From Polyangia bacterium (GTDB taxonomy: Bacteria > Myxococcota_A > Polyangia > Polyangiales > Polyangiaceae): a stretch of DNA of 23,387 nt. The DNA is taken from NCBI GenBank assembly GCA_030433055.1, contig JAUILJ010000015.1, forward strand, positions 1-23,387, written 5' to 3'. The translations under genes and the position numbers were made by a program. Position 1 is the first letter of the stretch. Every line of letters begins with the position of its first letter. The notes beneath the pieces are model-generated. The model was not told where the DNA came from, did no database searches, and saw nothing but the letters and a program-made list of their open reading frames with translations. Below, piece by piece: positions 1-8,203 of the stretch.

Positions 1-1026
1 TGCGTTCCGCTGACGGACGCGGGACACGACGTGCGCCTCGTGGGCACGCATCTCGACGGTCACTTGATCGATGGCCTCAAGCGAGACGGGGTCCACCCAA
101 CGCTCAAGCATCCGCTCCCCGAAGCCATCCGGCCCTACCACGTCGCGGAGCTCGAGCAGGCTCTCGAAGGCGCCGAGGTCGTCGGCCTCGGCGTGAGCTC
201 CCAGGGGATCCGCTGGGCGGCGAGCGCGCTGGCGCCGTATCTCCGGGCGCGCCCCGTGATGGCCATCAGCAAGGGGCTCGAGTGGGACGGCCGCGCGCTC
301 TCCATTCTACCAGACGTGTTCGCTCAGGCGTTGCGCGAGGCCGCGCCCCTCGCGCACCAGCCGGAGCTGGCCAAGCTGAGCCCGGTGGCCGTCGCCGGTC
401 CGTGCATCGCCGGCGAGCTGGCGCGCCGAGTGGAGACCTGCGTGGTGATGACCGGACGCGATCCAGCGGTGACGCGCGAGCTCGCGGCGCTGGTGCGCAC
501 TCCCTACTATCACGCCTTTCCTTCCGACGACGTGATGGGAGTCGAAGCCTGTGCGGCGCTGAAGAACGCCTATGCCATGGGCATCGCGTTTGCCGCGGGG
601 ATTCACGAGTCCAGAGGGGGAGAGCCGGGCTCGGTCGCGATGCACAACCACGAGTCCGCCGTGTTTGCTCAGGCAGTGCTCGAGATGCAAACGCTGGTTG
701 AGCTGCTGGGCGGCCAGGCCAGTAGCGCCGCGGGGCTCGCAGGCGTCGGCGACTTGGACGTGACGTGCAACGGCGGGCGCACCGGGCGCTTCGGGCGCCT
801 GCTCGGCAGTGGGCTCAGCAAGGCTCAAGCGATCGAGCGCATGCAGGGCGCGACGCTCGAGTGCCTGGAGATCCTGCGTGTGATGCGGGAGGCCATCGAG
901 GGCTTAGTGAAGGCGAATCAGTTGCCCCACGGAAGTCTTCCGCTGCTGACTCACATGGCTGATGTGGTTCAGCGGGACGCGCCTGTCAACGTGCCTTTCC
1001 CGCGCTTTTTTGGCGGCCTGAGCTAG
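1..1026 (+). CDS. Glycerol-3-phosphate dehydrogenase-like protein (divergent GpsA), 5' truncated by window edge
   Basis: The open frame runs in from base 1, so the N-terminal roughly 15-20 residues with the GxGxxG dinucleotide-binding loop lie outside the window; the GTG at 31 is internal. Numbering from that GTG, family landmarks are AISKGLEWDG (78-87), VAGPCIAGELA (121-131), ACAALKNAYAMG (173-184) with the expected catalytic Lys178, and GLAGVGDLDVTCNGG near 237. GpsA reduces dihydroxyacetone phosphate to sn-glycerol 3-phosphate in the cytoplasm for phospholipid synthesis. The sequence departs from canonical GpsA: GPCIAGELA stands where GPSFAKEVA is usual, and HNHESAVFAQAVLEM replaces the usual N-x-K-A-A-L stretch. 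The oxidoreductase class is fairly sure; the substrate is not. An FGGY kinase follows 37 bp downstream on the same strand, which suggests a shared operon. Confidence 0.8.
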   Translation, partial: CVPLTDAGHDVRLVGTHLDGHLIDGLKRDGVHPTLKHPLPEAIRPYHVAELEQALEGAEVVGLGVSSQGIRWAASALAPYLRARPVMAISKGLEWDGRALSILPDVFAQALREAAPLAHQPELAKLSPVAVAGPCIAGELARRVETCVVMTGRDPAVTRELAALVRTPYYHAFPSDDVMGVEACAALKNAYAMGIAFAAGIHESRGGEPGSVAMHNHESAVFAQAVLEMQTLVELLGGQASSAAGLAGVGDLDVTCNGGRTGRFGRLLGSGLSKAQAIERMQGATLECLEILRVMREAIEGLVKANQLPHGSLPLLTHMADVVQRDAPVNVPFPRFFGGLS

Positions 1027-1063
1027 CCAGCGACGCGCTTCGAAACCTGATAAGCTCCCGGGG

Positions 1064-2620
1064 ATGGCCCGGCGCAGTAGCCCTCTGGTGATTGGCATAG
1101 ACAGCAGCACCAGCGCCTGCAAGGCGATCGCGTGGGGCACCTCGGGAGACGAATCGGGGCTCGCTGTCGCGTCTGGCCGCGCGGCCTTCCCCCTGAACAA
1201 CCCGGAGCCCGACGGCTGGGAGCAGGATGCGAACGATTGGTGGCGAGCGCTGGGAAGTGCCTGCCAGGGCCTGAGCCAGTCCCTCGGCGAGCGCGTGGCG
1301 GACGTCGTGGCGCTTTCGGTCACTCACCAGCGGGAGACCGTGGTGGTCACCAACTCTCAAGGTGAGCCGCTGTGCCCCGCGCTGGTCTGGATGGACTCCC
1401 GCGCAACTGCCCAGGTCGATCGGGCCGTGGAGGCCCTGGGCAGCGAGACGCTGCACCGCCTGAGCGGCAAGCCCCCCTGCACCACCCCGTCGCTGTACAA
1501 GGTCGCATACCTGTTCGACAAAGCGCCCGCGCTGCGCAACACGGCGCACATCTGCGACGTGCAGAGTTTTCTCCTGTGGAAACTGACCGGCGAGTTCAAG
1601 AGCTCCCCGCCCAGCGTGGATCCGATGGGCCTGCTGGATCTCTCGACAGGTCGCTACGCCAGTCCCCTGCTGGATTTTCTGGGGGTGAGGAGCGATCAGC
1701 TACCATCGCTCGTCCCCGCAGGTGCCCGCGTCGGGGCCCTGACTCAGGCGGCTGCGGCGCTGTGTTGCTTGCCAGCCGGCCTCCCGGTCGTCAGTGGAGC
1801 TGGCGATGGCCAGGCGGCGGGCCTCGGTGCGGGAATTCATGCTCCAGGCGAAGCATACCTGAACCTCGGCACGGCCCTGGTGAGCGGCGTACTCAGCAAA
1901 GATTACCGCACGGATTTGGCATTCCGTACGCTCTACGCTGCAACCCCAGCATGCGACACCCAGGGCGGCCAGCCCAGCTACTTTCTCGAGACCGACCTGA
2001 AGGGGGGCACGTTTACCTTCGATTGGCTGTGCGAGCGACTGCTCGAGCTGCCGCCCAGCACCAAGGCCAGCCACCTGAGCCGTCTGGCGGGAGCTGCTGC
2101 GGCATTAGCGCCGGGAGCTCAAGGGCTGATGCTCGTCCCCTACTGGAACGGCGTCATGAATCCCTACTGGGACGACACCGCGAGCGGTGCGTTGATCGGG
2201 CTGAGGGGGCACCACGGCCAGGCCCACGTCTACCGCGCCATCGTGGAGGGCCTGGCGTACGAACAACGCCTGCACACCAGCGCGGTCGAGGCCAGCGCCG
2301 GCAGCATCGATCAACTGATCTGCATGGGCGGTCTCAGTGAAGCGGCCTGGGTAAGGCAGCTGTTCGCCGATGTGCTGGGCAAGCCGATCATCGCTGCGGA
2401 GAGCCAGGAAGCAACCTGTCTGGGCGCTGGGATCCTCGCCGCGTGCGGTGCGGAGCTGTTCGCCAGCTCCGAGGCCGCGATCAGCGCAATGACTCGGCGC
2501 GGCCAGCGCCATGAGCCTGGCGCGTGCCAACCGCGCTACTCCGAGCTATTCGCGGTGTACCAAGGCCTCTACCCCGCGCTGCGCCAGGCAGAACACCGGC
2601 TGGCCGCGCTCTGGCACTGA
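1064..2620 (+). CDS. FGGY-family carbohydrate/polyol kinase
   Basis: An ATP-dependent kinase of 518 aa, the usual FGGY length. The N-terminal phosphate loop is GIDSSTSACKAIAWG (11-25), the substrate region THQRETVVV (88-96) and VWMDSR (108-113), and the catalytic loop GAGDGQAAGLGAG (245-257) with the presumed base Asp248. The C-terminal ATP-binding part includes LNLGTALVSG (266-275) and, near residue 425, CMGGLSEAAWVRQLF, followed by an EATCLGAG motif. The overall pattern is xylulokinase-like, but the QRE triplet (89-91) resembles the Arg-Glu pair that binds glycerol in glycerol kinase, so a C3-C5 polyol or ketose is possible. It lies 37 bp after the GpsA-like gene and 1 bp before the next gene, so the three are likely co-transcribed. 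Family assignment is firm; the substrate is open. Confidence 0.88.
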   Translation: MARRSSPLVIGIDSSTSACKAIAWGTSGDESGLAVASGRAAFPLNNPEPDGWEQDANDWWRALGSACQGLSQSLGERVADVVALSVTHQRETVVVTNSQGEPLCPALVWMDSRATAQVDRAVEALGSETLHRLSGKPPCTTPSLYKVAYLFDKAPALRNTAHICDVQSFLLWKLTGEFKSSPPSVDPMGLLDLSTGRYASPLLDFLGVRSDQLPSLVPAGARVGALTQAAAALCCLPAGLPVVSGAGDGQAAGLGAGIHAPGEAYLNLGTALVSGVLSKDYRTDLAFRTLYAATPACDTQGGQPSYFLETDLKGGTFTFDWLCERLLELPPSTKASHLSRLAGAAAALAPGAQGLMLVPYWNGVMNPYWDDTASGALIGLRGHHGQAHVYRAIVEGLAYEQRLHTSAVEASAGSIDQLICMGGLSEAAWVRQLFADVLGKPIIAAESQEATCLGAGILAACGAELFASSEAAISAMTRRGQRHEPGACQPRYSELFAVYQGLYPALRQAEHRLAALWH

Positions 2621-2621
2621 C

Positions 2622-4043
2622 ATGCGCCCCGAACAGCCCGCGGAACTCAGCGGCCTCCGGCGCCCGATCCCGAGCTGGATCAGCTGGCCCAGCCGCGCGC
2701 TGCGCTATCGCGTCCATGTCCGGCTCTACGCCCTCGCGACGCTGATTCGACTCACCCTACCCGACGCCGTGAGCAAGGCGTGGTTCCCCGAGGTGCTGCT
2801 GCATTGGTTGGGCGCGCTCGTGCTGCTCGCGACGGGGAGCCTGCTCGGCTGGGCGTTGTGCTGTGCGGCCATCTTGCTCGAGCTGCTGACGCTCTCGGAT
2901 CAGCTCACCCAGACCGCCTACCTCGGCCTCGTCGCCTGCGGTGCCATCGGCTGCTTCGTCGGTAGCGCGGAGCAGCGCGAACGCCGCATGCACCTGAATC
3001 TCGCGAGCATCGTGCGCACCCTGACGGTCGGCACATATTTCCTTGCGGCTTTTCACAAGTTCAACCGGGACTTCCTCAATCCCGCCGTCAGTTGTGCCTC
3101 GGGAGGCATGCACGTGCTCGCCGAGCATTACGCTAGCGCCGCCCTGGCCAACCTCGCCGACTGGCGACTGTGGCCCTATCTGTTCCTGGCGGCGGAGTGC
3201 GGGCTCGTCTTGACGGCGATCGTGCGCCCGGCGTGGGGTGCGATCTATGCCGCAGTTCTGCACCTGCCCCTGACCATCATCTTCGCCCCCGCCTTCGCGT
3301 TCACGATGGCCTCCGGCTGGGTCACGCTGCTGAGCGACGAGGAGCTCGCTCAGCTCGGCCACAGCCTGCGCCTGCGCTGGCGCAGCGTGCTATTCCTCGC
3401 GGCAATACCTATCGGGCTGAGCTTGGGCCTGCCCCCCTACGACCGCTGGCGGACCGACCCCGACTGGTGCGTCAAGGAGGGTCTGCTCTGGCTCGTCCTG
3501 GCGTGGCTAGTCGTGGCGTACGTCGAGCGACGGAGAAGCGGAGCACCCCCGGAGTCCTGGTTTGGCGCTTGGTGCGAGCTCGAGGCCTCACCCGGTGCCC
3601 GGCGCTGGGCGATGCTCGCAGGCACGCTCTGGCTGCTGAACGGCTTCGCCCCATACACTGGACTGAACTTTCAGCACACGGGTGCGATGCTCAGCAACCT
3701 GCGCGTCGACCACGGTTGCTACAATCACCTGCTGATTCCGGAGTCATTTCGATTCCGCGAGGAATACATCCGACTGGATGACGTTCGGCTGGATGGCCTG
3801 ACGCTCGACCCCAGCGCTTATCAGAGTCAGCTCTACAACGCGGAGCTCCTCGGTCCCCAGCTGCGCAGCTGGTGCCGACACGGGAGAGGTGCTGTGTCCC
3901 TCAAGGGGAGCTACGGCACTTCCCCCTTCGAGATCGCCGACGCGTGCAGTCAGGAGGCGCTCCCTTGGGAACCACGGTTAGCCCACTTCCGACGCTTCCA
4001 GCGCAATCTCAGCCGCGATTGCCCCCAAGCGTGCGTGCACTGA
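2622..4043 (+). CDS. Multi-pass membrane protein, HTTM / vitamin K-dependent carboxylase-like
   Basis: Predicted inner-membrane protein of 473 aa. The ATG at 2622 is chosen because the upstream in-frame codons lie inside the kinase gene and this ATG follows the kinase TGA by one base, a typical translationally coupled junction. About eight or nine hydrophobic segments are visible, at roughly residues 56-90, 98-114, 130-145, 172-200, 206-235, 248-265, 285-303 and 328-345. HKFNRDFLNP (145-154) and the later LNFQHTGAMLSNLR resemble conserved stretches of the HTTM family, which includes gamma-glutamyl carboxylase-like proteins. The last 120 residues are soluble, begin with a Cys-containing loop (HGCYNHLL) and are Tyr/Arg-rich. 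No biochemical role can be assigned; HTTM membership is from memory of the motif and moderate. Confidence 0.6.
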   Translation: MRPEQPAELSGLRRPIPSWISWPSRALRYRVHVRLYALATLIRLTLPDAVSKAWFPEVLLHWLGALVLLATGSLLGWALCCAAILLELLTLSDQLTQTAYLGLVACGAIGCFVGSAEQRERRMHLNLASIVRTLTVGTYFLAAFHKFNRDFLNPAVSCASGGMHVLAEHYASAALANLADWRLWPYLFLAAECGLVLTAIVRPAWGAIYAAVLHLPLTIIFAPAFAFTMASGWVTLLSDEELAQLGHSLRLRWRSVLFLAAIPIGLSLGLPPYDRWRTDPDWCVKEGLLWLVLAWLVVAYVERRRSGAPPESWFGAWCELEASPGARRWAMLAGTLWLLNGFAPYTGLNFQHTGAMLSNLRVDHGCYNHLLIPESFRFREEYIRLDDVRLDGLTLDPSAYQSQLYNAELLGPQLRSWCRHGRGAVSLKGSYGTSPFEIADACSQEALPWEPRLAHFRRFQRNLSRDCPQACVH

Positions 4044-4103
4044 AGGCACGACAAAGCGGCCCGCTCGATGTAACCGAGGGGCGCGGGCACCGTACACCGG
4101 CTC

Positions 4104-4874
4104 ATGTTGGGTCTCACCTCGCGTTTGGTTACGCCATCGACCGCCCTCTCCATGTGCCTCGCTGTGGCGTTGGCCGCCACGCTGGGAGGTTGCGGTGGAA
4201 GCGACGGCAGTGAGACCAGCACTGGCACGGGGGGCCAGGCAGGGGACACGCAGGGAGGCGGCGCTGGGTCGGGGAGCACTGGCGCAACTGGGGGCCTCGG
4301 CCAGGGGGGCTCCGCCGGAGCGACTCAAGGCGGCTCTGGTGGGAGCGAGCCCGTGGGCGGGAGCGGCGGCTCCGATCTGGGCAGCGGGGGCAGCAGCACG
4401 CTGAGTTGCCCGCCCAGCGGCCCATTCGGCAGCTCGGTCGGGGAGCTGGCGCCCGCTGTCACGTTGTACGACTGCGACGGCAACGCAGTGTCCTTGCACG
4501 ACCTCTGCAGCGCTCCCGTGAGCGTGGTCTACACGTTCGCGGCGTGGTGCCCCGTCTGCCGTTCCCATATGGAAAGTGGGCGTCCGAACCAGCTGCTCGC
4601 AGAATATCAGCCGGCCGGATTGCAGGAATGGGTCGTCGTCACCCAGAAGAACGACGGGTCGAACGCTGACGCCCAGCTTTGCGAGCTGACACGCGACACC
4701 TACTCGCTCACCCCCAAGGTGCTGTTCGATCCCGACGACAGCCTGCGCAAGATGGTTGGCGTCCAGGTCAACAGCGGTGGGCTGGTGATGACCGAAGGCG
4801 GACGCATCGAGCTGAAGGTCGGCTACGACTTCGACGCAGTAGAGGCCAAGGTCGAGAGCTTGCTCGCGCCGTGA
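4104..4874 (+). CDS. Thioredoxin-fold lipoprotein with Gly/Ser linker
   Basis: A 256-aa envelope protein. A hydrophobic signal segment (11-27) ends in a lipobox with TLGGC, so Cys30 should be lipidated. Residues 31-100 are a Gly/Ser/Thr-rich, low-complexity linker typical of Polyangia surface lipoproteins. The folded part starts near 101; FAAWCPVCRSHM (145-156) carries a thioredoxin-type CPVC site (Cys149, Cys152), preceded by APAVTLYDCDGNAVSLHDL, the usual redoxin strand pattern. This suggests a periplasmic or surface-tethered thiol oxidoreductase. A cis-Pro appears as LTPKVLFD near residue 207, as in redoxins. Extra cysteines (102, 124, 135) may pair with each other. It stands alone, 60 bp after the membrane-protein gene and convergent with the next gene. 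The partner protein is unknown. Confidence 0.82.
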   Translation: MLGLTSRLVTPSTALSMCLAVALAATLGGCGGSDGSETSTGTGGQAGDTQGGGAGSGSTGATGGLGQGGSAGATQGGSGGSEPVGGSGGSDLGSGGSSTLSCPPSGPFGSSVGELAPAVTLYDCDGNAVSLHDLCSAPVSVVYTFAAWCPVCRSHMESGRPNQLLAEYQPAGLQEWVVVTQKNDGSNADAQLCELTRDTYSLTPKVLFDPDDSLRKMVGVQVNSGGLVMTEGGRIELKVGYDFDAVEAKVESLLAP

Positions 4875-4882
4875 ACGGCTGA

Positions 4883-5695
4883 CTACTTCGCGCTGAACCG
4901 GACCGAGTAGGAGATCACCGTGGGCCCCTTGGCAGGCTTCTCGAACTCCACGCTCTTGAACACGCCGATCACGCAATCGCGAAAGGGTTGCCCCTTCATC
5001 GAGGTGCGTGGCTGCGAGACCTCCGGGTGCCCGCCGCTCCTCGCGATACGCAAGTCGACGCCGAAGATACCGCCCTTCAGCGGATCTTCCACCTGCTTGT
5101 AGCAAGCTCGCAGCTCGTCGAAGTGCTCCTCGACGGCGGCCCGGAACGGTGCTTTCTCGGCGTCGGTGTTCGAGCCACCGCCAATGTGGAGCCCAATGTT
5201 CTTCACGATGACCTCGGGCAGGCTCTCAACGTCCTTTGGGGGAGGCGGTGGCGGGGGCGTGGGCTCTGGAGGCTCCGTCGTCGGGTCCGGGGGCGGAGTA
5301 TCAGCCACGACGGATGGCCCGGGCTGAGCGGCGTCGCTGCCCAGGGTGACCACAGCGATATCGATGATGCCTTTCGCCCGCAGCCTGTCCATCAGGTCTG
5401 CCACCTCGCTCAGCGGGGTGGACCCCTGAGCCTCTATCCGCACGGCAATTGGGGTCTCGACGTTGCGCCGCCCCAACTCATCGGCCACGGCTTGAGCGCT
5501 CACCACCGTGGTACCAGCGATACTGAAACCGCTGCTCTGCATCGCCACCACGGCTGGCGTCCGGGCAGACGCCTGCTCGGGCGCGATGGGGCTCCCCGTC
5601 GGACCACCCGCGCAGCCAGCGCTCGCAGCCACCACCAAAGCCAACACGCATGCCTCGATCCAGCGTGATTCTAGCACTTTCATCACGCTCGCCAT
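4883..5695 (-). CDS. Lipoprotein with ExbD-like periplasmic domain and AgmX/PglI C-terminal domain
   Basis: 270 aa. The signal helix (14-26) ends in ASAGC, so Cys28 is the likely lipid anchor. Residues 48-118 follow the periplasmic half of ExbD/TolR: a short strand, then AQAVADEL, then PIAVRIEA, then a helix with LSEVADLMDRLRAKG (95-109) and the strand IDIAVVTLG (111-119). Residues 133-155 are a Pro-rich linker, TonB-like in style. Residues 185-268 match the AgmX/PglI C-terminal pattern: VEEHFDELRACYKQ, then GIFGVDLRIARSG, then the second conserved cysteine in FRDCVIGVFKSVEF (Cys198 and Cys241). Such domains occur in myxobacterial gliding and envelope-energising proteins. There is no N-terminal membrane helix like that of true ExbD. 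ATG 5683 is an alternative start. A role in coupling to an envelope motor is inference only. Confidence 0.75.
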   Translation of the reverse strand: MASVMKVLESRWIEACVLALVVAASAGCAGGPTGSPIAPEQASARTPAVVAMQSSGFSIAGTTVVSAQAVADELGRRNVETPIAVRIEAQGSTPLSEVADLMDRLRAKGIIDIAVVTLGSDAAQPGPSVVADTPPPDPTTEPPEPTPPPPPPPKDVESLPEVIVKNIGLHIGGGSNTDAEKAPFRAAVEEHFDELRACYKQVEDPLKGGIFGVDLRIARSGGHPEVSQPRTSMKGQPFRDCVIGVFKSVEFEKPAKGPTVISYSVRFSAK

Positions 5696-5787
5696 GTATC
5701 ACAGATCGCGCGGCCGGGGGCCGGCTCGAGCCGGGAAGTCCAACAGGACTGCTGACGTCGTGGGACTGTTGTGGCACATCGGTGAGC

Positions 5788-7086
5788 ATGCGTGCTGGAT
5801 CAGGGGCGTGGAGCCGGCAGGCACGCGCAAGCTGCTGGCTAATCATCGGCCTCGCCGTGGGCTGCAACGAGCGTGAGCCCAAGGGCGACGCCCCGAAATC
5901 CCCCGCGACCGCTCAGCCCAGCAGTGTCGCTCAGCCAGCTCCGCGGCCCGCACCCAGCGGCGAGCTCAGCGCCGAGGCGAATCCTCGGGCGCCCGCGCCG
6001 GCAGAGTCGGCCGCACCCACGCCCGAGCCCGCAGCGATACTGCCAACGGGCTGGCTGCTCGATGAGCTCACCGACGTGGCCGCCGCGGGACCGGCCACCG
6101 CCACGACGCAGGGGGTGGTGATGGTGTCCCGGGACAACGCCGCGCACTTTGCCCGCTACAAGCCGCGCGCGGCCGGTGCTCCCTCCGGCCAGACCCAGGT
6201 GGAGGCGCTGTCCCTGTCAGGTGACCAGCTGGTGGCGCTGCGGCGGGGTCCCGCGGTGTCGGGCGGCTTCGCCTACTGGGTCGACGGCAAGCGGCTGCTC
6301 AGGCGCACGTACGCGCGCCCAGGAGAGCTCGAGACGCTGGCGGAAGACGCACGTCACAGCACCCGCGTCGCCGCGCCACAGGAGCGAAAGCCGGGGGAGC
6401 CTGCCCTGGTTGCCTACGTCGCGGGCAGCCCCAAGGGCGACGGCGAACTCAAAGCGCACCTGTGGGTCGAGGGCAGCGGCGTGATCGACGTCAGTGACGA
6501 GGCATCGACCGCCAACAGCGTCGCCATCACCCGCTCCCACACCGGGCTGGTCATCCTCTCCCTGGAAGCGCGCACCGGAATGACCCCGGTTCACGCCCGC
6601 AGCGTCCGCTTCGAGGGCGAGCAACCCAAGCTGGGCGACGACGTGGTGGTTTGGGTAGGAGGACCGGTCGACCCGCTTACGGAGATCGTGGGCGCCAGTG
6701 GTGCGCATCAGCGGCTCGGGTTCGTCGCGACAAACCGCACGGCAACGGAGTTCGGGTTGGCTACGCTGAACGTGGGTGACAAGCCGCGTATGGGCGCGCC
6801 GGTTCGCTGGGTCGACTACCCCAACGGCCTGGACCCCGCGCCCGTTGCAACAACCACCGCGTGCAAGCGCGCGGTCGTCATCTTCGTCCGGCCCAGCACT
6901 TCCGTCCCTCACGCGTTACAGGAGCTGCGCCTGGGCTTCATCGGCGCAGAAGGCGTCGGAGACTCGTTCGTGCTCGCGCGCTCCCGGGGTTTCGCCAACG
7001 TGTCGATCGCTGGCGGGGAGCATGGTGCCCTCGTTGCGTACACGGCCGATCGCCGCACCTGGGCTCGCGCCCTGCGCTGCAAGTAG
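5788..7086 (+). CDS. Lipoprotein of unknown function, probably beta-rich
   Basis: 432 aa from the ATG at 5788; the frame is open further upstream but would then overlap the divergent gene. The N-terminus is a short positive stretch, then CWLIIGLAVGC with a lipobox at Cys26. A Pro/Ala-rich linker (about 30-80) leads to a domain starting at TGWLLDELTDV. The rest alternates short hydrophobic strands with turns (for example QVEALSLSGDQLVALRRG, AYWVDGKRLLRR, LVAYVAGSPKGDG, HGALVAYTADRRTW), which looks like a beta-propeller built from irregular repeats; this is an impression, not a family match. It starts 92 bp from the divergent ExbD-like lipoprotein gene, and the two could share a regulatory region. 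I do not recognise the family. Confidence 0.7.
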   Translation: MRAGSGAWSRQARASCWLIIGLAVGCNEREPKGDAPKSPATAQPSSVAQPAPRPAPSGELSAEANPRAPAPAESAAPTPEPAAILPTGWLLDELTDVAAAGPATATTQGVVMVSRDNAAHFARYKPRAAGAPSGQTQVEALSLSGDQLVALRRGPAVSGGFAYWVDGKRLLRRTYARPGELETLAEDARHSTRVAAPQERKPGEPALVAYVAGSPKGDGELKAHLWVEGSGVIDVSDEASTANSVAITRSHTGLVILSLEARTGMTPVHARSVRFEGEQPKLGDDVVVWVGGPVDPLTEIVGASGAHQRLGFVATNRTATEFGLATLNVGDKPRMGAPVRWVDYPNGLDPAPVATTTACKRAVVIFVRPSTSVPHALQELRLGFIGAEGVGDSFVLARSRGFANVSIAGGEHGALVAYTADRRTWARALRCK

Positions 7087-7169
7087 GCCAGCGGGGCAGC
7101 GGAAGTTGCGGCGCGAGCGTCGATGGTTTTGCGCGGCGGCTTTCTGATCTATAGGGCGCCACGACTCGC

Positions 7170-7187
7170 TGCAGCGACGACGCTGCA
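7170..7187. other. Short perfect hairpin upstream of methyltransferase gene
   Basis: TGCAGCG-ACGA-CGCTGCA forms a 7-bp perfect stem with a 4-nt loop, 43 bp before the methyltransferase start. No T-run follows, so it is not a standard terminator. It may be a 5' leader structure or chance. The rest of 7087-7230 shows no gene. Confidence 0.3.
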
Positions 7188-7230
7188 CCGACCACCGCCG
7201 CACGATCCGCAAGTAGGTAGAACCCAGACG

Positions 7231-8142
7231 ATGAGCACAGCCAACGAATCGACCCGCCGGGACCAATCCAAGTCCAAAGACAAGAAGCGCAAGCGCGACC
7301 ACCTGAACGGCCACGCCAAGGCCGACTCCAAGTCCAAGAAGAAGTCCGGCAAGGCAAAGCTCACTGCAAAGACCGCAGACCTCTACGAGCTGTATGAACG
7401 CTCGGTCCAGGATCCCGAGAGTGAGGTCAAGCTGCTGGACCGCACGTTCAAGAAGCTGGTCGGTCGACGCGCATTGAGCCTCCGCGAGGATTTCTGCGGC
7501 ACCGCCTTGCTCTGCGCGACCTGGGTGAAGTCCCATTTGGACCGCACGGCAACGGGCGTCGACCTCGATGGAGACGTACTCGAGAGCGGGCGCAAGCGGC
7601 ACCTCTCTCCGCTTGGCGAGGACGCATCCCGGGTCACCTTGCTTCAAGAAGACGTCCGTTCTCGGCGCAAGGAGCGCTTCGACGTCGTCTGCGCATACAA
7701 CTTCAGCTACTGGATCTTCACCACCCGCAAGGAGATGGTGGAGTACTTTGCCGCCGTGTGTGACGCGGTCGCCGACGACGGCTTCTTCGCTCTGGACGCC
7801 TACGGCGGGACAGAAGCGATGGAAGCCAGAGAAGAGCACCGCAAGGTGCAGGGCGGGTTCACCTACGTGTGGGACCAAGCGTCCTTCAACCCGATCAACC
7901 ACTACGCACAGAACTACATCCACTTCCACTTCAAGGATGGGACCAAGCTGAACAAGGCGTTCAGCTACGCGTGGAGGTTCTGGTCGCTGCCGGAGATCCA
8001 GGAGCTGCTGCTCGAGGCAGGCTTCAAGGACGTGAGCGTTCTCTGGGACATCGCTGATGACGACGAAGACTCCGACTACCGGGCACGCAAGGTGGTGGAC
8101 AACCAGCCCAGCTGGGTCAGCTACCTGATCGCTCGCAAGTAG
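7231..8142 (+). CDS. Class I SAM-dependent methyltransferase with Lys-rich N-terminus
   Basis: 303 aa from the ATG at 7231, which has an AGGTAG sequence about 10 bp upstream; the frame is open further upstream but without coding character. Residues 13-46 are a highly basic, disordered Lys/Ser tail. The Rossmann core follows: motif I region LREDFCGTALLCATW (84-98), the acidic ribose-binding loop GVDLDGDVLESG (109-120), LLQEDVRS (137-144) and FDVVCAYNFSYW (150-161). The FCGTA form of motif I, in place of a Gly-rich loop, is found in a subgroup of small-molecule methyltransferases. The C-terminal half has Tyr/Trp/Phe-rich segments and an acidic DDDEDSDYRARK tail. The substrate is unknown. The basic tail suggests binding to nucleic acid or an acidic partner, which is inference. 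Confidence 0.85.
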   Translation: MSTANESTRRDQSKSKDKKRKRDHLNGHAKADSKSKKKSGKAKLTAKTADLYELYERSVQDPESEVKLLDRTFKKLVGRRALSLREDFCGTALLCATWVKSHLDRTATGVDLDGDVLESGRKRHLSPLGEDASRVTLLQEDVRSRRKERFDVVCAYNFSYWIFTTRKEMVEYFAAVCDAVADDGFFALDAYGGTEAMEAREEHRKVQGGFTYVWDQASFNPINHYAQNYIHFHFKDGTKLNKAFSYAWRFWSLPEIQELLLEAGFKDVSVLWDIADDDEDSDYRARKVVDNQPSWVSYLIARK

Positions 8143-8172
8143 CTTCGACAGGGACAGGCTCGTCCATTGGTC

Positions 8173-8187
8173 GGGGCGAGCCGCCCC
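8173..8187 (+). terminator. Possible weak terminator hairpin between methyltransferase and VOC genes
   Basis: GGGGCG-AGC-CGCCCC is a 6-bp GC stem with a 3-nt loop followed only by TTGAT. The T-run is poor, so this could instead be a leader hairpin of the next gene, which starts 17 bp further on. Confidence 0.25.
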
Positions 8188-8203
8188 TTGATAGACTCAT
8201 GCC

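Noticed and set aside
2105..2530. Long reverse-strand open frames inside the kinase and other genes
   Set aside because: Shadow frames typical of GC-rich genes. Each lies inside a gene with clear family motifs on the other strand.
4188..4400. Gly/Ser-rich repeat in the thioredoxin lipoprotein and a similar one at 23085-23260
   Set aside because: Considered as possible mobile or CRISPR-like repeats, but they are in-frame protein linkers with irregular spacing.
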